Source: Athripsodes cinereus (taxonomy: Eukaryota; Arthropoda; Insecta; Trichoptera; Leptoceridae). Taken from it: a stretch of DNA of 64,000 bases. Below the pieces are notes generated by a model. That model was given only the letters and a program-made list of their open reading frames with translations. It did no database searches and was not told the DNA's origin. Both the position numbers and the translations under genes were made by a program. The stretch lies in assembly GCA_947579605.1 (NCBI GenBank), contig OX388329.1, positions 62,001 to 126,000 on the forward strand, written 5' to 3'. Each line of letters begins with the position of its first letter. Positions within the stretch are counted from its first letter, which is position 1. This document shows, one piece after another, positions 10,198-22,259 of the stretch.

Positions 10198-10970
10198 CTT
10201 TAGATAAGTTTAATTTTCCAATTGTAATTATATAAATAATTTGCTGACAATGAAGAACAGCCTGCAATCGAAAAAGCTTTAACGAGAAAACAATTGATTA
10301 ATTAAGATTTGAAAACCCGCAAACAATTCCAATGTATCCAGCACTTGTGAAAATTTTCTTAGTTTGTGACAATATTATATAAAAAATTTTTGGTATTTGT
10401 TTTCCATCCAACAGCGAATAGATCCCTGCAGCTAAACTAGCTAAAATTTAAAAGCAAATTGATTAAAAATGTAACACACATAAATTTGTTGTTTAAAAAT
10501 TTTTAAAATGTAAGATACACAAAGACAATACAAAATCTTTTAAAATATCACTTGATTGTGACAAAAATGTATAAAATTATAAAAATATCTTTTTTTAGGT
10601 GCGCAAATTCGTGTCTGATTCGTCGTTCTTTGTTTATACAATAAATAAGGCTAGAATACTATTCTATATTAGATTCTGCCTTAGACTCTAACACCTCTTG
10701 AATCACGACACGGGCTCACTCTCGACAACGGCAGCAAAAATTTGTAAATTTGTATAAAAACTATATCGATCTGTTACACACACACTTATATTTAAGATTA
10801 ACAGAGATTTAAAATACAATACAATACAGCTGTTTATCTTGAATGCAAGAAAAATTGTTATTGAAAATTTTTATTTCAACAGCTGATTGTGACAACTCGA
10901 AAATTTTCAGGGTGAAAAATTTTGTTAGGTTATGTATAATAAATTAATTCAAATAATTATGTTCTTTTGT
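10198..10970 (-). other. Gypsy 5' leader
   Basis: About 770 bp of AT-rich non-coding sequence between PBS and gag start. No long ORF. Confidence 0.6.
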
Positions 10971-10982
10971 CGTGGGTCACCA
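10971..10982 (-). other. Primer-binding site (tRNA-Trp-like)
   Basis: Minus-strand TGGTGACCCACG starts two bases after the 5' LTR end. The first nine bases match the complement of the tRNA-Trp 3' terminus, the primer used by CsRn1 relatives. Confidence 0.65.
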
Positions 10983-11324
10983 TTTATAGGAGTCACCTTT
11001 TATAGGTGTCTGTAGCTCTCTTGGAGATAAAGGAAATCTTTTAGTTCATAATTCCATTCACATACAGTGAATATGAAATTAGACTATTGCCAAAAGATTT
11101 GCTACTTCCTATATTTTAAATTATTATATTTTTACTTACAGTGTGTTTTGAATAAAAGAATCGATTATATTTAACACTTGTTTTAACCCAGACAGTCCCA
11201 AATAAAAAATTTCGTCTGATTTAGTTTATATTCACAAGATTTAATAAAAATGTCATCAAAAAATCATAATTGAAATCAAAATTAAATTACATCAAGCCAT
11301 TTTTGAGAAAATTGGTGTTCTTTT

Positions 11325-13475
11325 TTTAGGACAGTGGGACTATAGGCATGTATGGATGTATGGAAATGAAAACATTCACACAAATTTCTAAATTTATATT
11401 TATTCTAGGTTCCTCTATATTCTAACATTTATACATAATGCTTAACAAATATAAAATTTAACATGAAATAAAAAATATGGACATATAAATGGAGACTTAT
11501 AATAGGTAGGTAGGTATATTATATTCTTTATTCCTTCTTGTGATAAATTTCAAAACATTTCAAATGCAACGTTATATTACATTTTCTGCACTTTGTTGTT
11601 GCTTTTTTATGACAATGTCGGCATCGAGTTTGCTTCTCTTGCTTTATAAGAACATGATGTATCTCTTGATATCTAGAATCTATATTTTCGAGAAAAGATG
11701 TTCGACCTGGATGTGGAAATCTCTTTCTCCCGTATAATTCTAATAGCGTCAAAACCAAACGACGTCTAAATGTTAAATGGTCGAATACATTTTGCTGGAT
11801 ACAATGAATTTGCCAAGCATTTTGCTCAGCTGCGTCTATAGCATGTGCTATTAGGGAGAAATACCATTTTTTGCCTCTGATCGATGTTCTATAGAGACTC
11901 ATATTCTGATCCGCTCGGTCTACTCCACCCATAAATTTATTATACATACGTATTATATGCGGCTGTTTTATATTTACTCTCTGTTTCCTGGCTTGTGAAT
12001 ATCTTTGGACAGTTCCTACTGGATTATAGGACACTGCATTACTCGATATAGTCACCACGTTATTGTCATTCCACCTTGTAATGAGTATATCAGTATTTGT
12101 TTTTCTATATTCATACGTGCCACGAGGAAGTTTTTTAAATTCTTTTGAATTAGGAATAGGGCACCTGTGAAGTCTATTTTCCCTTATTGTACCGGTTGCT
12201 GAAAATCCATTAGATTTCAATTCTTCTAAAAGATGAATGCTGGTAAAGAAATTATCAAAATAAAAATGGTAACCAAAATCTCCAAGAGATCTTAAAATCT
12301 CGCTGTAGGACAAAACAACAGATCCTCCCACGCCGAATTTTTTTTGTCGGGCGCTCTTATTATTGTAAGCAGCTCCTTGATAGGGATCCATATTTACAAT
12401 ATATCCTCTACTGGTTGTTCCTGTCCATAACTTGAACCCATACCTGATGGGTTTCCCTTTTATGAATTGCTTTGCTCCATGTTTTCCATAATAAGGAACC
12501 ATTGATTCATCAATCGAATGGTTTTCCTCGTGAGGTGCATGATCTAAAAACCTCTTATTTATTATATTATATAGTGGCCGGATTTTACTAAACCGATCAC
12601 TATGATCAAGTTCATTATTATTACAAACATGTATGTTTGACATGATGTGCTGAAATCTGTTCCTACTCATCGACATTGAGACAAGTTCATTGTGGCAATC
12701 TGGCTGAGTTTCCCAATAAAGTTTTTTTCTAGGAACATCGACATATCCACTTAAAAGTAATATTCCTATAAAACACATGATCTCTTGTTCAGTTATGTCA
12801 TTTTCTCTATTTCTGCTTGCTGCATATTTATTTGTATACTCGGTAATCATTGTAATGACCTCATTATCAAAAAATAAATTGAAAAGTTCCAAGGGTGTTA
12901 AATTGTTTTCCGCCGAATGCATAGGTTTCCACTCAATATTATTTGTCGAAATATCTTGCTTTTTCCACTTATAATTTCTATCTATCTTCCTAGGCAACTC
13001 TTCAGTATCTCGAGATCTTCTATGCAACATACGCAACTCAGCGGGAGCTCTTAACTGACTACCTGGAACGTTATCCAATACTGGAGATTCTTCATCACCT
13101 GAATCTTCATCGGTTAAGTCATTACATGCATTTGTTGGTGGTAATAACGTTATATCAATGGTGCTTTCTTCCATATTTTCAATTTCATCTTCGTTTCCTT
13201 GAGTGATCTCCAGAACCTCGTGCATTGATAGGCCCCTTAAAAAAATTGTATAATAATGATACCTATGTAACAAAAAGATTTTTGTATGGCGTCCTAGAAC
13301 TGACAATGAAAGAAAAAATGTGTCTGTAGACCCCAAACAACGACTGATGATGATGAAAAGTACATATAATGTAACTTTCAATATATTTTGTGATGTAAAA
13401 TAAAAAAAAACAGTTTAACAGACTACTTGAAAATGCAGTACATTGATGCCCATAGTCCCACTGGACTAAAATAAG
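11325..13475. repeat. piggyBac subterminal inverted repeat pair
   Basis: Arms about 11325-11357 and 13443-13475 pair around the shared core CAGTGGGACTAT. A direct copy of the left-arm piece TTCTTTTTTTAGGACAGTGG also occurs at about 13825-13845, next to the right terminus. Such internal repeats are typical transposase binding sites in this family. Confidence 0.65.
11528..13225 (-). CDS. piggyBac transposase
   Basis: 565 codons from the ATG at 13225; the frame is open further up to 13381, but those 52 codons are hydrophobic and unlike the family, and a possible intron acceptor (T-run then AAG) lies just upstream of this ATG. Counting from the upstream ATG, the DDD catalytic residues are D291 (S-I-D-E-S-M), D376 (Y-F-D-N-F-F-T-S) and D488/D491 (G-G-V-D-R-A-D-Q). 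An acidic N-terminal segment and a C-terminal Cys/His zinc-binding domain (about residues 586-615) are present. Length and domain order fit a complete enzyme for TTAA-specific cut-and-paste transposition. Confidence 0.93.
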   Translation of the reverse strand: MHEVLEITQGNEDEIENMEESTIDITLLPPTNACNDLTDEDSGDEESPVLDNVPGSQLRAPAELRMLHRRSRDTEELPRKIDRNYKWKKQDISTNNIEWKPMHSAENNLTPLELFNLFFDNEVITMITEYTNKYAASRNRENDITEQEIMCFIGILLLSGYVDVPRKKLYWETQPDCHNELVSMSMSRNRFQHIMSNIHVCNNNELDHSDRFSKIRPLYNIINKRFLDHAPHEENHSIDESMVPYYGKHGAKQFIKGKPIRYGFKLWTGTTSRGYIVNMDPYQGAAYNNKSARQKKFGVGGSVVLSYSEILRSLGDFGYHFYFDNFFTSIHLLEELKSNGFSATGTIRENRLHRCPIPNSKEFKKLPRGTYEYRKTNTDILITRWNDNNVVTISSNAVSYNPVGTVQRYSQARKQRVNIKQPHIIRMYNKFMGGVDRADQNMSLYRTSIRGKKWYFSLIAHAIDAAEQNAWQIHCIQQNVFDHLTFRRRLVLTLLELYGRKRFPHPGRTSFLENIDSRYQEIHHVLIKQEKQTRCRHCHKKATTKCRKCNITLHLKCFEIYHKKE

Positions 13476-14240
13476 GACACCGAACTTTACGTCAATATAT
13501 CTTTGAAATAAAATATGTAACAATAAATATAAATGTAAGGTTTTATAAAATGATAATTTTAAAAGTAAGATTCAGTATAAAAATCAAATTATATTACAAA
13601 CTCAAAATATTATACTTACTTTTCTAACGGAATGTCGTAAAAATCCATCTTAAAAATTATCGTTCAAATTAGATGTGTTCAAAATGGCGACTGTCAAGAA
13701 ACTGACAGATTAAATATGTCAAAATCAATATAGCCAACCTTAGAAAACACAAATATGGTGTTACCAGTGGAAAAAAAATGTCTACACATGTTAAAATTTC
13801 TTGTTTAGTGAAACATGTCTACTGTTCTTTTTTTAGGACAGTGGGATCATCTGGGTTAATTTATAAATTGAATTACAGAAAAATAAAATATTGTAACAAT
13901 GATAATGAAAAGTTAAAAGAGAATATTAATTTGTTAAACTATTACAATGCCTTGCCGAAAGTGAACTGAATTTCATTTCTATCTGCTACTCTAAGGTGGC
14001 ATTTGTGTGAGACATTAGCGCCCTCTATAACAGACATCTACATTTTATTTGGTCAACCTGAAGGTTTGCATCTTGGTAAATCTTGGTGCTTCTTCGCTTC
14101 TTTCTGACTTCCATAGATGGCGGTGCTATGTCCATTTTTAGTTTAAGCTGTTGCTGAAACACATTATCAATTTTCATCTATAAAACATACATATATATAA
14201 AACTATAATTGTTGGCAAGCCTCGCTGGTTGCCACAATGT

Positions 14241-15410
14241 CATATTGTTAACTTGTTGTTTAACATACCTTTACATTTTCTCCTTAACTTTTGCTTATAA
14301 CACATATTTACTCAATATTTTATATTATAACATAACATAGCATATCAAACAAAGCAAAGTATAACATAACAGGTATTCAACCTAACATAGTGGAGATTAA
14401 ACAGTGCTCAATAATATATTTTTATATTTTATTTATTAAAATTAAAAATGGATTTCCACAGCGTAAACACAAAAACTCTTGAATTATTATAACATAACAT
14501 GTATTTTTCACCACCAGTGATGGTTATAGATATATATAATGATTATAAATGAATGAAAAAGGTTTCATTTGATTATTCTGTTTTGGTTAAATTTATTTCA
14601 CTAAATATTATACTAGAAATGTAGTACAGATTTTTTTATAATATTGTGAAAATTCGTTAATGGAAATAAATAAGATTGATTTGTCAAGCATTGTTGTTAT
14701 TCCACCATCTACCCACTTTTAGAGGAACAATTGTCTGTAACGTGGCCCTAGAGCTAGCCGTGGTCGTGGTTGAGTGTACCACCACTGAAGGGAGGGCGGC
14801 ACGTTACCTATTATGAATTGCGCGCAATTCTTATCAGAAATTCGTCTGTTTGACAGTTTTCTGTAGAGTCAAATAGCTGAATCATTAGATGTTACTCCGG
14901 ACTAACATCTTTCAATTCATCTTATTATTCAGTTGGCTTAACTTTTTAGAAAAATACATTCATAATGGCGGATTTAGGCCTTTATATTTTTTTTGTATAA
15001 TACAAGCATTAGTGATAATAAGTGTCCTTGGAGGTCGGCAGTAAAAGTGTTTCATAAAGAAATATAAGCCAAACTACAAAATATTGTGATTGTTGGACAG
15101 GTACCTTTTACTCCGAGCCACTCATAATTAATAAAGATAATAAGAAAATATAAGGCTACTTACATAATATTACCCATCTACTTACACCATAAAGGCATCA
15201 TAGTCTTAAATACAACATATTTTATTATCATTTCAGGTGCTAAATACATACATTGAACTTTTATGTATCGGGTTCTTACCAGAGATTTATTAAGAAGTAC
15301 ATACATTTTCCGCAAACTCGGGAAGAAAGTAGTAAAATGTTAAACATGGCTAAGTTACCTATTATTATCCCATATTTTATGTTTGATGACATCGACAGGA
15401 AACCTATAAA
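14241..15410. other. No recognised gene
   Basis: AT-rich. A GC-richer stretch at 14730-14830 with short GTGGTCGTGGT/ACCACCAC pieces shows no coding or RNA signal. Confidence 0.35.
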
Positions 15411-15419
15411 AAATATATC

Positions 15420-15740
15420 TCACTCATACAATTCCTCATGCATCCTCTTCTGTTCAATGTGCTCAAGACGTGATCGTCCTGTAGGATCTGATTTATATGA
15501 GCTTACCATTTTATCGTCGGACGGCCACACCTTCCTCTCAGCCAAATATATGTTCTTAATCATTCTGTCCTCATTCATTCTTTCCACATGCCCAAACCAT
15601 CGTAACTTATTTACATTCATCTTGCTTATTAAATTTACTTCCACATTCCACATTCCTCTCGGTTACACACTCGATCTCTCAGACTTTCACCACACATCCT
15701 TAACAATCTCATTGCTACTGCAATTTATGCCACTTTCATC
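15420..15740 (-). pseudogene. LINE reverse transcriptase C-terminal fragment (RTE-like)
   Basis: 78 open codons at 15653-15420 contain K-L-R-W-F-G-H-V-E-R-M-N-E-D-R, the conserved block after the RT thumb in RTE-type LINEs. In another frame just upstream (about 15735-15660) the related piece L-R-M-C-G-E-S-L-R-D-R-V is readable, so the copy is frameshifted. Endonuclease and RT core are missing. Confidence 0.7.
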
Positions 15741-15744
15741 CTTC

Positions 15745-17530
15745 TTTAGCCATTTCTACTTCTCACTTGGATACTAACCCATTGTACCTTCAAAAATATT
15801 TCGAATAAATCTGAAATGTTCCTTTAGTTCAATTATTGGTAATTGTCTTACTCACTGTACGTCTTTCCATTGCTATAATAAAATCTATATTTATATAAAT
15901 CTGATTTTCAAATTTACGTACTAAACTTTCACCGGGCTATACTCTCCCATTTCAAGAAATTTGCGTTCCATTGACCTGACCATTACAAGATGAGCTACCT
16001 ATTTGTGAATAATAACTCACTAAATGCCGTACTTTGTTTTTTAGAAGCAAGAAAAACGGCAAAAAAGAGTGGATGCAAAAAATGTGAAAGAGATAAATAA
16101 TACGTTTTTTGCGTGAGTTTGAAAGAGTGCGAAATTGTTCTTTACCGCCAAAATTGTGTGCCATAAGATATTGCCATATTAAAATTAATTATGAAAAGTA
16201 CTATAAATATTTATGATTAATTTGTAAAAAATAAGCACAATCAGATTTTTTTTAAGTTCATACAAATAAAAACATTTAAAATATTTTTAATTTCGTGCAA
16301 TTAAACACATTTAAAATACATATTTTTTGCGTAAATAATCCAATTTAAAAATATTAAGCACGTGCTAATTGAAAAGCCAAAAACTATATGTTATTCATCT
16401 TGCAATTATTTGTGTCATTATAACATTCCAAAATGGCGATCAATGAACGATGTGTCAAAAAGTACGTTCAATATTTAATTTAACATCAGGTGAGAATTAA
16501 TTTACGTTTTCTATCTATTAAATCTGCTTTACATTTTTGTTACTAAAGAGTTAACATTATATTTTTTTGCAGAAACACCAAAACGGTCATCCGAAAGAAT
16601 TGCGACTGGATGCCCCTTTTTACAATGATGATGTTTAAGATTAATGATTAAGAAATTATAAATTAAATTGAAAATAAATTAATGACAACGACATTATGGC
16701 TTTAGGAATGTCGTGGGAAGAAGTGACACAATCGTTGCAAAGAATCTGAACGGAAAAGACTGTATTCTCTTGTCTTCGTTCCCAGGAAAATCTTGAAGGT
16801 TGATCGTGTACAAAGATATACATCGAGTAGTTGTTTTATGGATTTTTGATGCAATAAATGAATTAAGTAACATAATAAAACTTTTTCTTTTCCTCTATAC
16901 TACAAAACTGAAACTAAAAGCTTGGAGATTATTTTGGTTATAAAACATCATGCTTGCAAATCATAAAAAAAACTACTAATTTGTGTAAATTAGGATTGCA
17001 TAAATTTCGGTATATTTTCATTCGATTTCATAGAACATAGAAATATGACACATGAGAAAAAAAAGCAAAGAAAAATGAATGTGAAAATGGAATCATGAAA
17101 TCAATAGACAATATTGTAGGAATGAGTTTTCCAATAGGTACATAGGTAGGTACAAGATTTTTCTCAATCAACGAGTAATATTTAACATAACACATAACAT
17201 AACACGTGTAGACAATTCACACAGACCGAGCTTTATCTTGACTTAATATTTTTGTCTTTTAAAAAAAAATCCGATGAAGGTATATCAATTGAAAGTAGGC
17301 ACTCTAGAATATTGAAGAATGTTTATTCATTCATTATGGTTTTTTATTTATTTATTCATTCTTTACTGTACATTGATTACATAAATTAACAATTACATAA
17401 AATGTATACCTACATTCGAATTAAATACAATCAATTTATAGAGGGCGAGTTTATCGCAAAGGCGCGATCTTTTCCTACTAAGCCTTTTGGGAACACAGGG
17501 AGGGAGTACCTAGGTAGCATTAATTCTATC
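15745..17530. other. Mostly unrecognised AT-rich DNA
   Basis: The only scrap recognised is about 16690-16750 (+), reading G-M-S-W-E-E-V-T-Q, the C-terminal block of the LINE family at 47790-51170. No other gene or repeat could be supported. Confidence 0.35.
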
Positions 17531-17534
17531 GTTA

Positions 17535-18480
17535 CTTTTTTTAGTACTGTATTCCGCATAGGTACCTATCTATTTTTTTTAACGAAATATAGACGTCTAG
17601 GTGTCAAACTTCAAGGTATTTCAATGGGAAGAGGTTTTTCGTAATTATATCCACGTAAGATCCACGTTATCCCGTGGAGCACCCGGTAAAGAATTGGTCT
17701 CCCACTCTTCTGCGTAAGTTTTCGAGTGTCCTGTAAAAGGCAGGTGATCGAAAAAACAAGACATTTTACATCTTAAATTCAGCGTTGAGGTTTGCCACCC
17801 ATCCTGAATGTCTTGATTTTATACTGGCACAAAGAGGACAGTTTGCATGTTTCTTACATACAGCTGATCTGCTGCCTACCCCACTTGTGGGATATGCCGT
17901 GATGTTATAGTATATATATAGTATAGTATATCCACGTAGGTTCCTATCCATTTTTTTTATTGAAATATGGCCGTGTGGGATATCAAACTTCAAGATTATA
18001 CAGTAGGAAGAGGTTTTCAGTACTCTTATCTACGTAGGTACCTACCTATTTTTTTTAAATTCAAAAATAGGCGTGTGCGATGTCAAACTTCAAAATTTGA
18101 CAATAGGAAAAGGTTTTTAGTACTTAGGTATATCCACGTAGGTACCTACCCATATTTTTTTAAATATAGGCGTGTGCGGTGTCGAACTTCTAAATTTACA
18201 ATGGGAAGAAATTTTTAATATTTTTATCCACGTAGGTACCAACCTATTTTTTTTTTTTTGAATATAGGCATTTACGGTGTCTAACCTCAAAATTTTACAT
18301 TAGGAGAAGGTTTATAGTATTTATATCCACGTAGGTACCTACCCATTTTTTTAATTGAAATATGGTCGTGTGGGATGTCAAACTTCAAGATTTTTCAATG
18401 GGAAGAGGTTTTCAGTAGTTTTTTTTAGTGAAATATGGGCGTCTGTGGTGTCCAACTTCAAGATTTAACTTCGGGACGAT
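17535..18480 (+). repeat. Minisatellite array, ~100-bp monomer
   Basis: About seven imperfect units. Each carries CCACGTAGGTACCTACC, a T-run, ATATGGGCGTGTG-like text, TGTCAAACTTCAAGATTT and GGGAAGAGGTTTT. The array is broken at 17645-17930 by another repeat and ends just before a Helitron-like terminus. The same monomers form a second array at 22260-22770. Confidence 0.8.
17645..17930 (-). repeat. Dispersed repeat inserted in the minisatellite
   Basis: Interrupts two array units. Related text (GGATGGGTGGCAAACC..., CACAAGTGGGGTAGGCAG on the minus strand) recurs in divergent form at about 26265-26330 and 28340-28420. Class unknown; possibly SINE-like. Confidence 0.45.
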
Positions 18481-18497
18481 GTTACCGGGTACACTAG
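18440..18497 (+). mobile_element. Helitron-like 3' terminus
   Basis: CGGGACGATGTTACCGGGTA followed by CACTAG and then T: a short GC-rich imperfect hairpin ending in CTAG|T, the usual Helitron 3' end. It directly follows the minisatellite array, which is probably internal to the element. The 5' end was not located. Confidence 0.4.
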
Positions 18498-18499
18498 TA

Positions 18500-18950
18500 A
18501 TATTATAAATTTACAGGATAATTATGAACATATTAAATAATTAAACATTTGGAATGTCATTTTCATTTATTCATCATAATATAACACAATGTAAATTAAT
18601 ACATTCTCATTTATATAAATATACACATATATTATACTGTAAAATATTAGCCCCTTCTATAATATACATTCAAAAAAAGAAGTAATAAAAACAAGACAGA
18701 GTAAAGAAACTGGAACCACGTGAAAACTATTATTTGAATAATATAGAAAAAGATTACCTATAATAAACTTTTCGATCAAATTTTATCCAAAACCAATAAA
18801 TTAATCAAACCATGAGTGAACTTTCAAAACATACAATTAAATATGAGTTGAAATGCTACAAGTAAATTGCATACTTTCGGAAATATTGAGGTGGTATGAT
18901 TATTATGCGACACAATATAGCGTAGGTACTCTACCCTGTATGAATCTATC
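18500..18950. other. No recognised gene
   Basis: AT-rich, no supported feature. Confidence 0.35.
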
Positions 18951-19447
18951 AATGTTGCGGTTACGTCACGCGCTGAATTTTGGTGGTGAGCTTTCGACCA
19001 CGCGCGGGCCGTCATTTTCAAACCAACTGATTTTGATTTTTTATTCTCTCACTGGGCCTTGAGAGTGGGAGGTGGAGGTAGAGGAAGAAGTTTTATGTGT
19101 CGTGCGTCATGTGTTAAAGGTCTGGTCAAGTTGGATCAGGCGTGATCAGTTACCGTTATTCTATTGTCCTTGCGTTTACCTGTATTATGTGCGTTGTTGT
19201 CATGTCTTACGTTTTTTTAGGTAGATAATTTAGCAGTGTTGTCAATTTTCTGTATGAGATGAATGTTGGTATATGGTAATTTGTTCGTCTTGTCTCGTTG
19301 GTTTAGGGCAAAAGTTCTTTTAGCTATGAATCTATTACTTATATTCTCAAGCTTAGAAAAAAACTTCAGCAGGTAATGCACTGGTTTTGGGCTGCTTGTA
19401 TGGAAGACACGGCTTAGTGTTACATACTTTGTCGTAAGCAGGCACAT
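18950..19447 (-). pseudogene. Penelope-like element, degenerate C-terminal fragment
   Basis: In 19447-19217 the piece I-A-K-R-T-F-A-L-N-Q-R-D-K-T-N-K-L matches the end of the GIY-YIG domain of the Penelope-like frame at 62677-63452. Near 19020-18975 a second shared piece, V-E-S-S-P-P-K, appears in another frame. The remainder is frameshifted, and RT and the GIY-YIG core are absent. Confidence 0.65.
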
Positions 19448-19449
19448 AC

Positions 19450-20162
19450 ATACATAGTTAGGTAGGTATAGTATCTATCAATATAGCTGATATTATTTAA
19501 GTGTATGTGTGTGTGTGCGTGTAGCTATTCACGTACATATGTATGTCGTTATAGGCACATGACATGTATGTAGGTACTTAGAAGTAGCTTATATCTACTA
19601 GTTAGACGTTTTTCCTACATCAAAGCTTCACATTGGTCGGTTCAATCAAACCGGCCGAGAATGAAAAGTTACGCACATACTTAGTCGTTGGTTTGACAGC
19701 CTCTCAGTTAGTAGTCAGTACCTACCTACAAGTCAAGTGTCAAGGGAAGTGAACGGATTCACTCGAACGCATTTTATCACTATTTACAAAGTAATTATGT
19801 ATCGGCATACCTAATTACATCGCATGGACGACGTCATTCTACCATTGTTTCGTTCGATATTTTGTCGCGATTAAGTTTGTGATGATGGTTTGGTTTTCAC
19901 TTTGTATCGATTATCATGAGTGTTCATAATCACCGGTGAATATTTATTTCCTTTTAGGTACGTGTCGCTCACTATAACATTCACAACGACTGACTGAGTG
20001 ATTCAATATTGTTTGTTTGTTTCTGTGTAGGGAGGGTTTATTCATAATAATATAAATTGTTATTTTTTTTTTTGAAGAAGAATTCATTGAACTGTGTTTG
20101 TTGCCCATATATAGGTACATACATAGATACCTATATTAATTATACCTACATACTTATATAAT
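19450..20162 (+). other. Possible 5' region of a host gene
   Basis: Less repetitive than its surroundings at 19620-20000. It holds CTCAGTTAGTAGTCAGTAC near 19700, with TCAGT initiator-like words, just upstream of the candidate first coding exon. No TATA box was assigned. Inference only. Confidence 0.2.
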
Positions 20163-20207
20163 ATGTCGGACGTGGATCACGAGATTAATGTCATCAAGTA
20201 CTTGGTG
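20163..20207 (+). CDS. Candidate first coding exon of an unidentified host gene
   Basis: ATG plus fourteen codons (M-S-D-V-D-H-E-I-N-V-I-K-Y-L-V) end exactly at a consensus donor, GTGAGT. The composition is unlike the repeat-laden surroundings and the peptide looks soluble and charged. I do not recognise the protein, and no further exon was found in the window, which would require a very long intron. It could be chance. Confidence 0.27.
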
Positions 20208-20214
20208 GTGAGTT

Positions 20215-21337
20215 TGTATTTTCTATAGGTACCTACATACCTACATATTATTATTATTATTATTATTATTATGTATAAGGTAGGTACCTACATGCATACA
20301 TAATAATATTACCTTCAATATTGTACCTACCTACCAATAAGTGTGAATAAAATAATGATAAATTTAATATTAAATTATTGTCGTTGCAATGGGGTTGGTA
20401 TGTCAGGTTTTGGAAATATATTCGAGATGTTCGAGAAGAACCGTTCATAATTATTAAATACTACAATAGCAAAAATGTGTGTTGCTTCATAAATTTATTG
20501 TTACAGGTTAATCAATATTATATGAGTACCCTATTATTTTTATTGATCCTGGTAGGTACCTACCTACCTACCTGCCTACAACAACACATATAATATTATG
20601 TAGCTACCCACATACCTGCCTAATACATATGTAGGTATTATAGGTACAATATTATCTTAGTAATAATTTAATATATTTTAAAAAAACATACGGCACAAGC
20701 CTTTTTCATGTTTGGATACAATTATACTACACAATTATAATACAATTATATAAACAACAATAACAGTGACATAAAAAAACATAAATCAATAAACTTATAG
20801 CACCAACTGACCAACGGATGGTGAGAATAATAAGTAGGTATAGTGATGAGTAAATACCTAACGAGTTTTGTATTAAGTAAGATCAAATGAATGAATGCCT
20901 TACAATTAAAACAACAATTACCTATAACTAAAACGATGATAAAATATGCGGTAGGTTAAACAGTAAATTATTTAAGATAAAAATGGTAGGTAAACTTAGA
21001 TAAATTTACATAGTTGTTGTATTATTTATTTAGGATATACATGTAGCTACCTATAGCTGAAGACAAGGCATTGTATTAGCGGTGTATTAGGTACCTACCT
21101 AAACTTTAAAATATTATAATTACCTAGGTACCTACATGAAAACCAATAACATAGAAATAAAATTATTAAATAATATTACATAGCTAATAATATATTACTT
21201 ACATACCTTATTAAAATATTTATCACAGAATAAAAAAGAGTCTCTTTAAATAATAAGATTTTACAAGTTTCATATTTTTTGCACCAATGTTGCTTAATTT
21301 ACAAAATGGCTTAATATCTTGTAGGTACAAGGTAGGT
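20215..21337. other. Microsatellite-rich non-coding DNA
   Basis: Dense GTAGGTACCTAC-type repeats and a TTA run at 20247-20272. No gene recognised; intronic if the exon at 20163 is real. Confidence 0.45.
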
Positions 21338-22009
21338 ATTACACAATCCACACATAAATATTTGAGTCCTTTCGTATGACTGTATGTTTATATGTCCCCA
21401 ATGGACTCTGAAATAAGAAAAGACAGATGTATATATAATAATACACTCTATAAGAGGTCTCATCTTCCGGACAGGATAAAAACATTTTAAATATCTTATA
21501 GGTACCTATATTGATATAGATATTACAATGTTAATGAGTAAATTGCTAAGAAAATGTATGGAAATTTATAAAAGATTCACTATGTACCTAAAAAGCGATA
21601 TTCATAGTCAAACATTTTTCATTCTATCGAGTTAATTTCAAAATGTATGTTACAAAAATACAGCAATATGGAAACTAAATATTTGGAAATTATTTTCGTA
21701 GTAAAATGTAGTATTTGTTTATGATAAAAAATCTCGAATTGTGTGAGTGAAAATTGCATATTTTTTGACATTTCGACCGATTTTCATAATGGAAGACATT
21801 ACGAAACAATAGAAAACTATACTGTAGATAGAATAAAAATTGTTTTATGTACAAAATCCATAAACTATATATTTTTAATAAATATATTAAGTACCTACCT
21901 TAGAATTAGCCATGAGTTCCTATTTATTTTCAACTAAAAGGTATTTTTATACGCATTATGAAATATTTGGAAGTGTACCTACAACATCCATCCTTTAATA
22001 ATTTATAAA

Positions 22010-22150
22010 ATGAAACACAATATTTAGTTATTCCACTATTGACTTTATTTATTTTTGCGAGTCGGCTTTCAAGAGCTTCCGCTCTCATCGTCAGGCAAAA
22101 GTAAGCCTGGATGGTAATATGGACTTCCACCAAGAACCGTCGGTCGATAC
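22010..22150 (-). repeat. Dispersed retroelement tail with hairpin
   Basis: The minus strand reads CTGACGATGAG, a perfect AGAGC-GGAA-GCTCT hairpin, then TTGAAAGCC, resembling degenerate hammerhead-type tails of Penelope-like elements. The adjoining word GACCGACGGTTCTTGGTGG also recurs inside the satellite (for example 38777, 40667, 44527). Confidence 0.4.
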
Positions 22151-22259
22151 ATTAAACTTTATCCATCCTTTAAGGTTTCTTTTGGAAATACTGGGGAGAG
22201 TACCTAGATTACAATGCTTTCTTGACCCTTTTTCATTTCATGGCGAATTTAGGTAATAA

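Larger units (their letters stand above)
11187..13855 (-). mobile_element. piggyBac transposon, apparently intact
   Basis: 2669 bp bounded by TTAA duplications. Terminal inverted repeats read CCCAGACAGTCCCA on the left and CCCAGATGATCCCA as the complement of the right end. A longer subterminal inverted repeat lies inside, as in characterised piggyBac elements. It carries one uninterrupted transposase frame. The empty site in the sister LTR confirms both ends to the base. Confidence 0.95.
5593..14236 (-). mobile_element. Full-length CsRn1-clade Gypsy LTR retrotransposon with nested piggyBac
   Basis: Order on the minus strand: 5' LTR (14236-10985, split by piggyBac), PBS, leader, gag, frameshift site, pol, PPT, 3' LTR (6171-5593). 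The 4-bp target duplication ATGT lies at 5589-5592 and 14237-14240. LTRs start TGTGGCAACC and end CCTATA. Once the piggyBac and one TTAA are removed, both LTRs are exactly 579 bp, and they read identical by eye, so insertion was recent. The CsRn1 clade is supported by the CHCC-type Gag zinc motif and tRNA-Trp-like PBS. All coding parts appear open. Confidence 0.92.
10985..14236 (-). repeat. 5' LTR of the Gypsy element, split by piggyBac
   Basis: LTR parts 10985-11186 (202 bp) and 13860-14236 (377 bp) sum to 579 bp, the length of the other LTR. The insertion site is TTAA (11183-11186, duplicated at 13856-13859). The insertion lies inside the element promoter region, so it probably impairs transcription of this copy. 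Confidence 0.92.
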
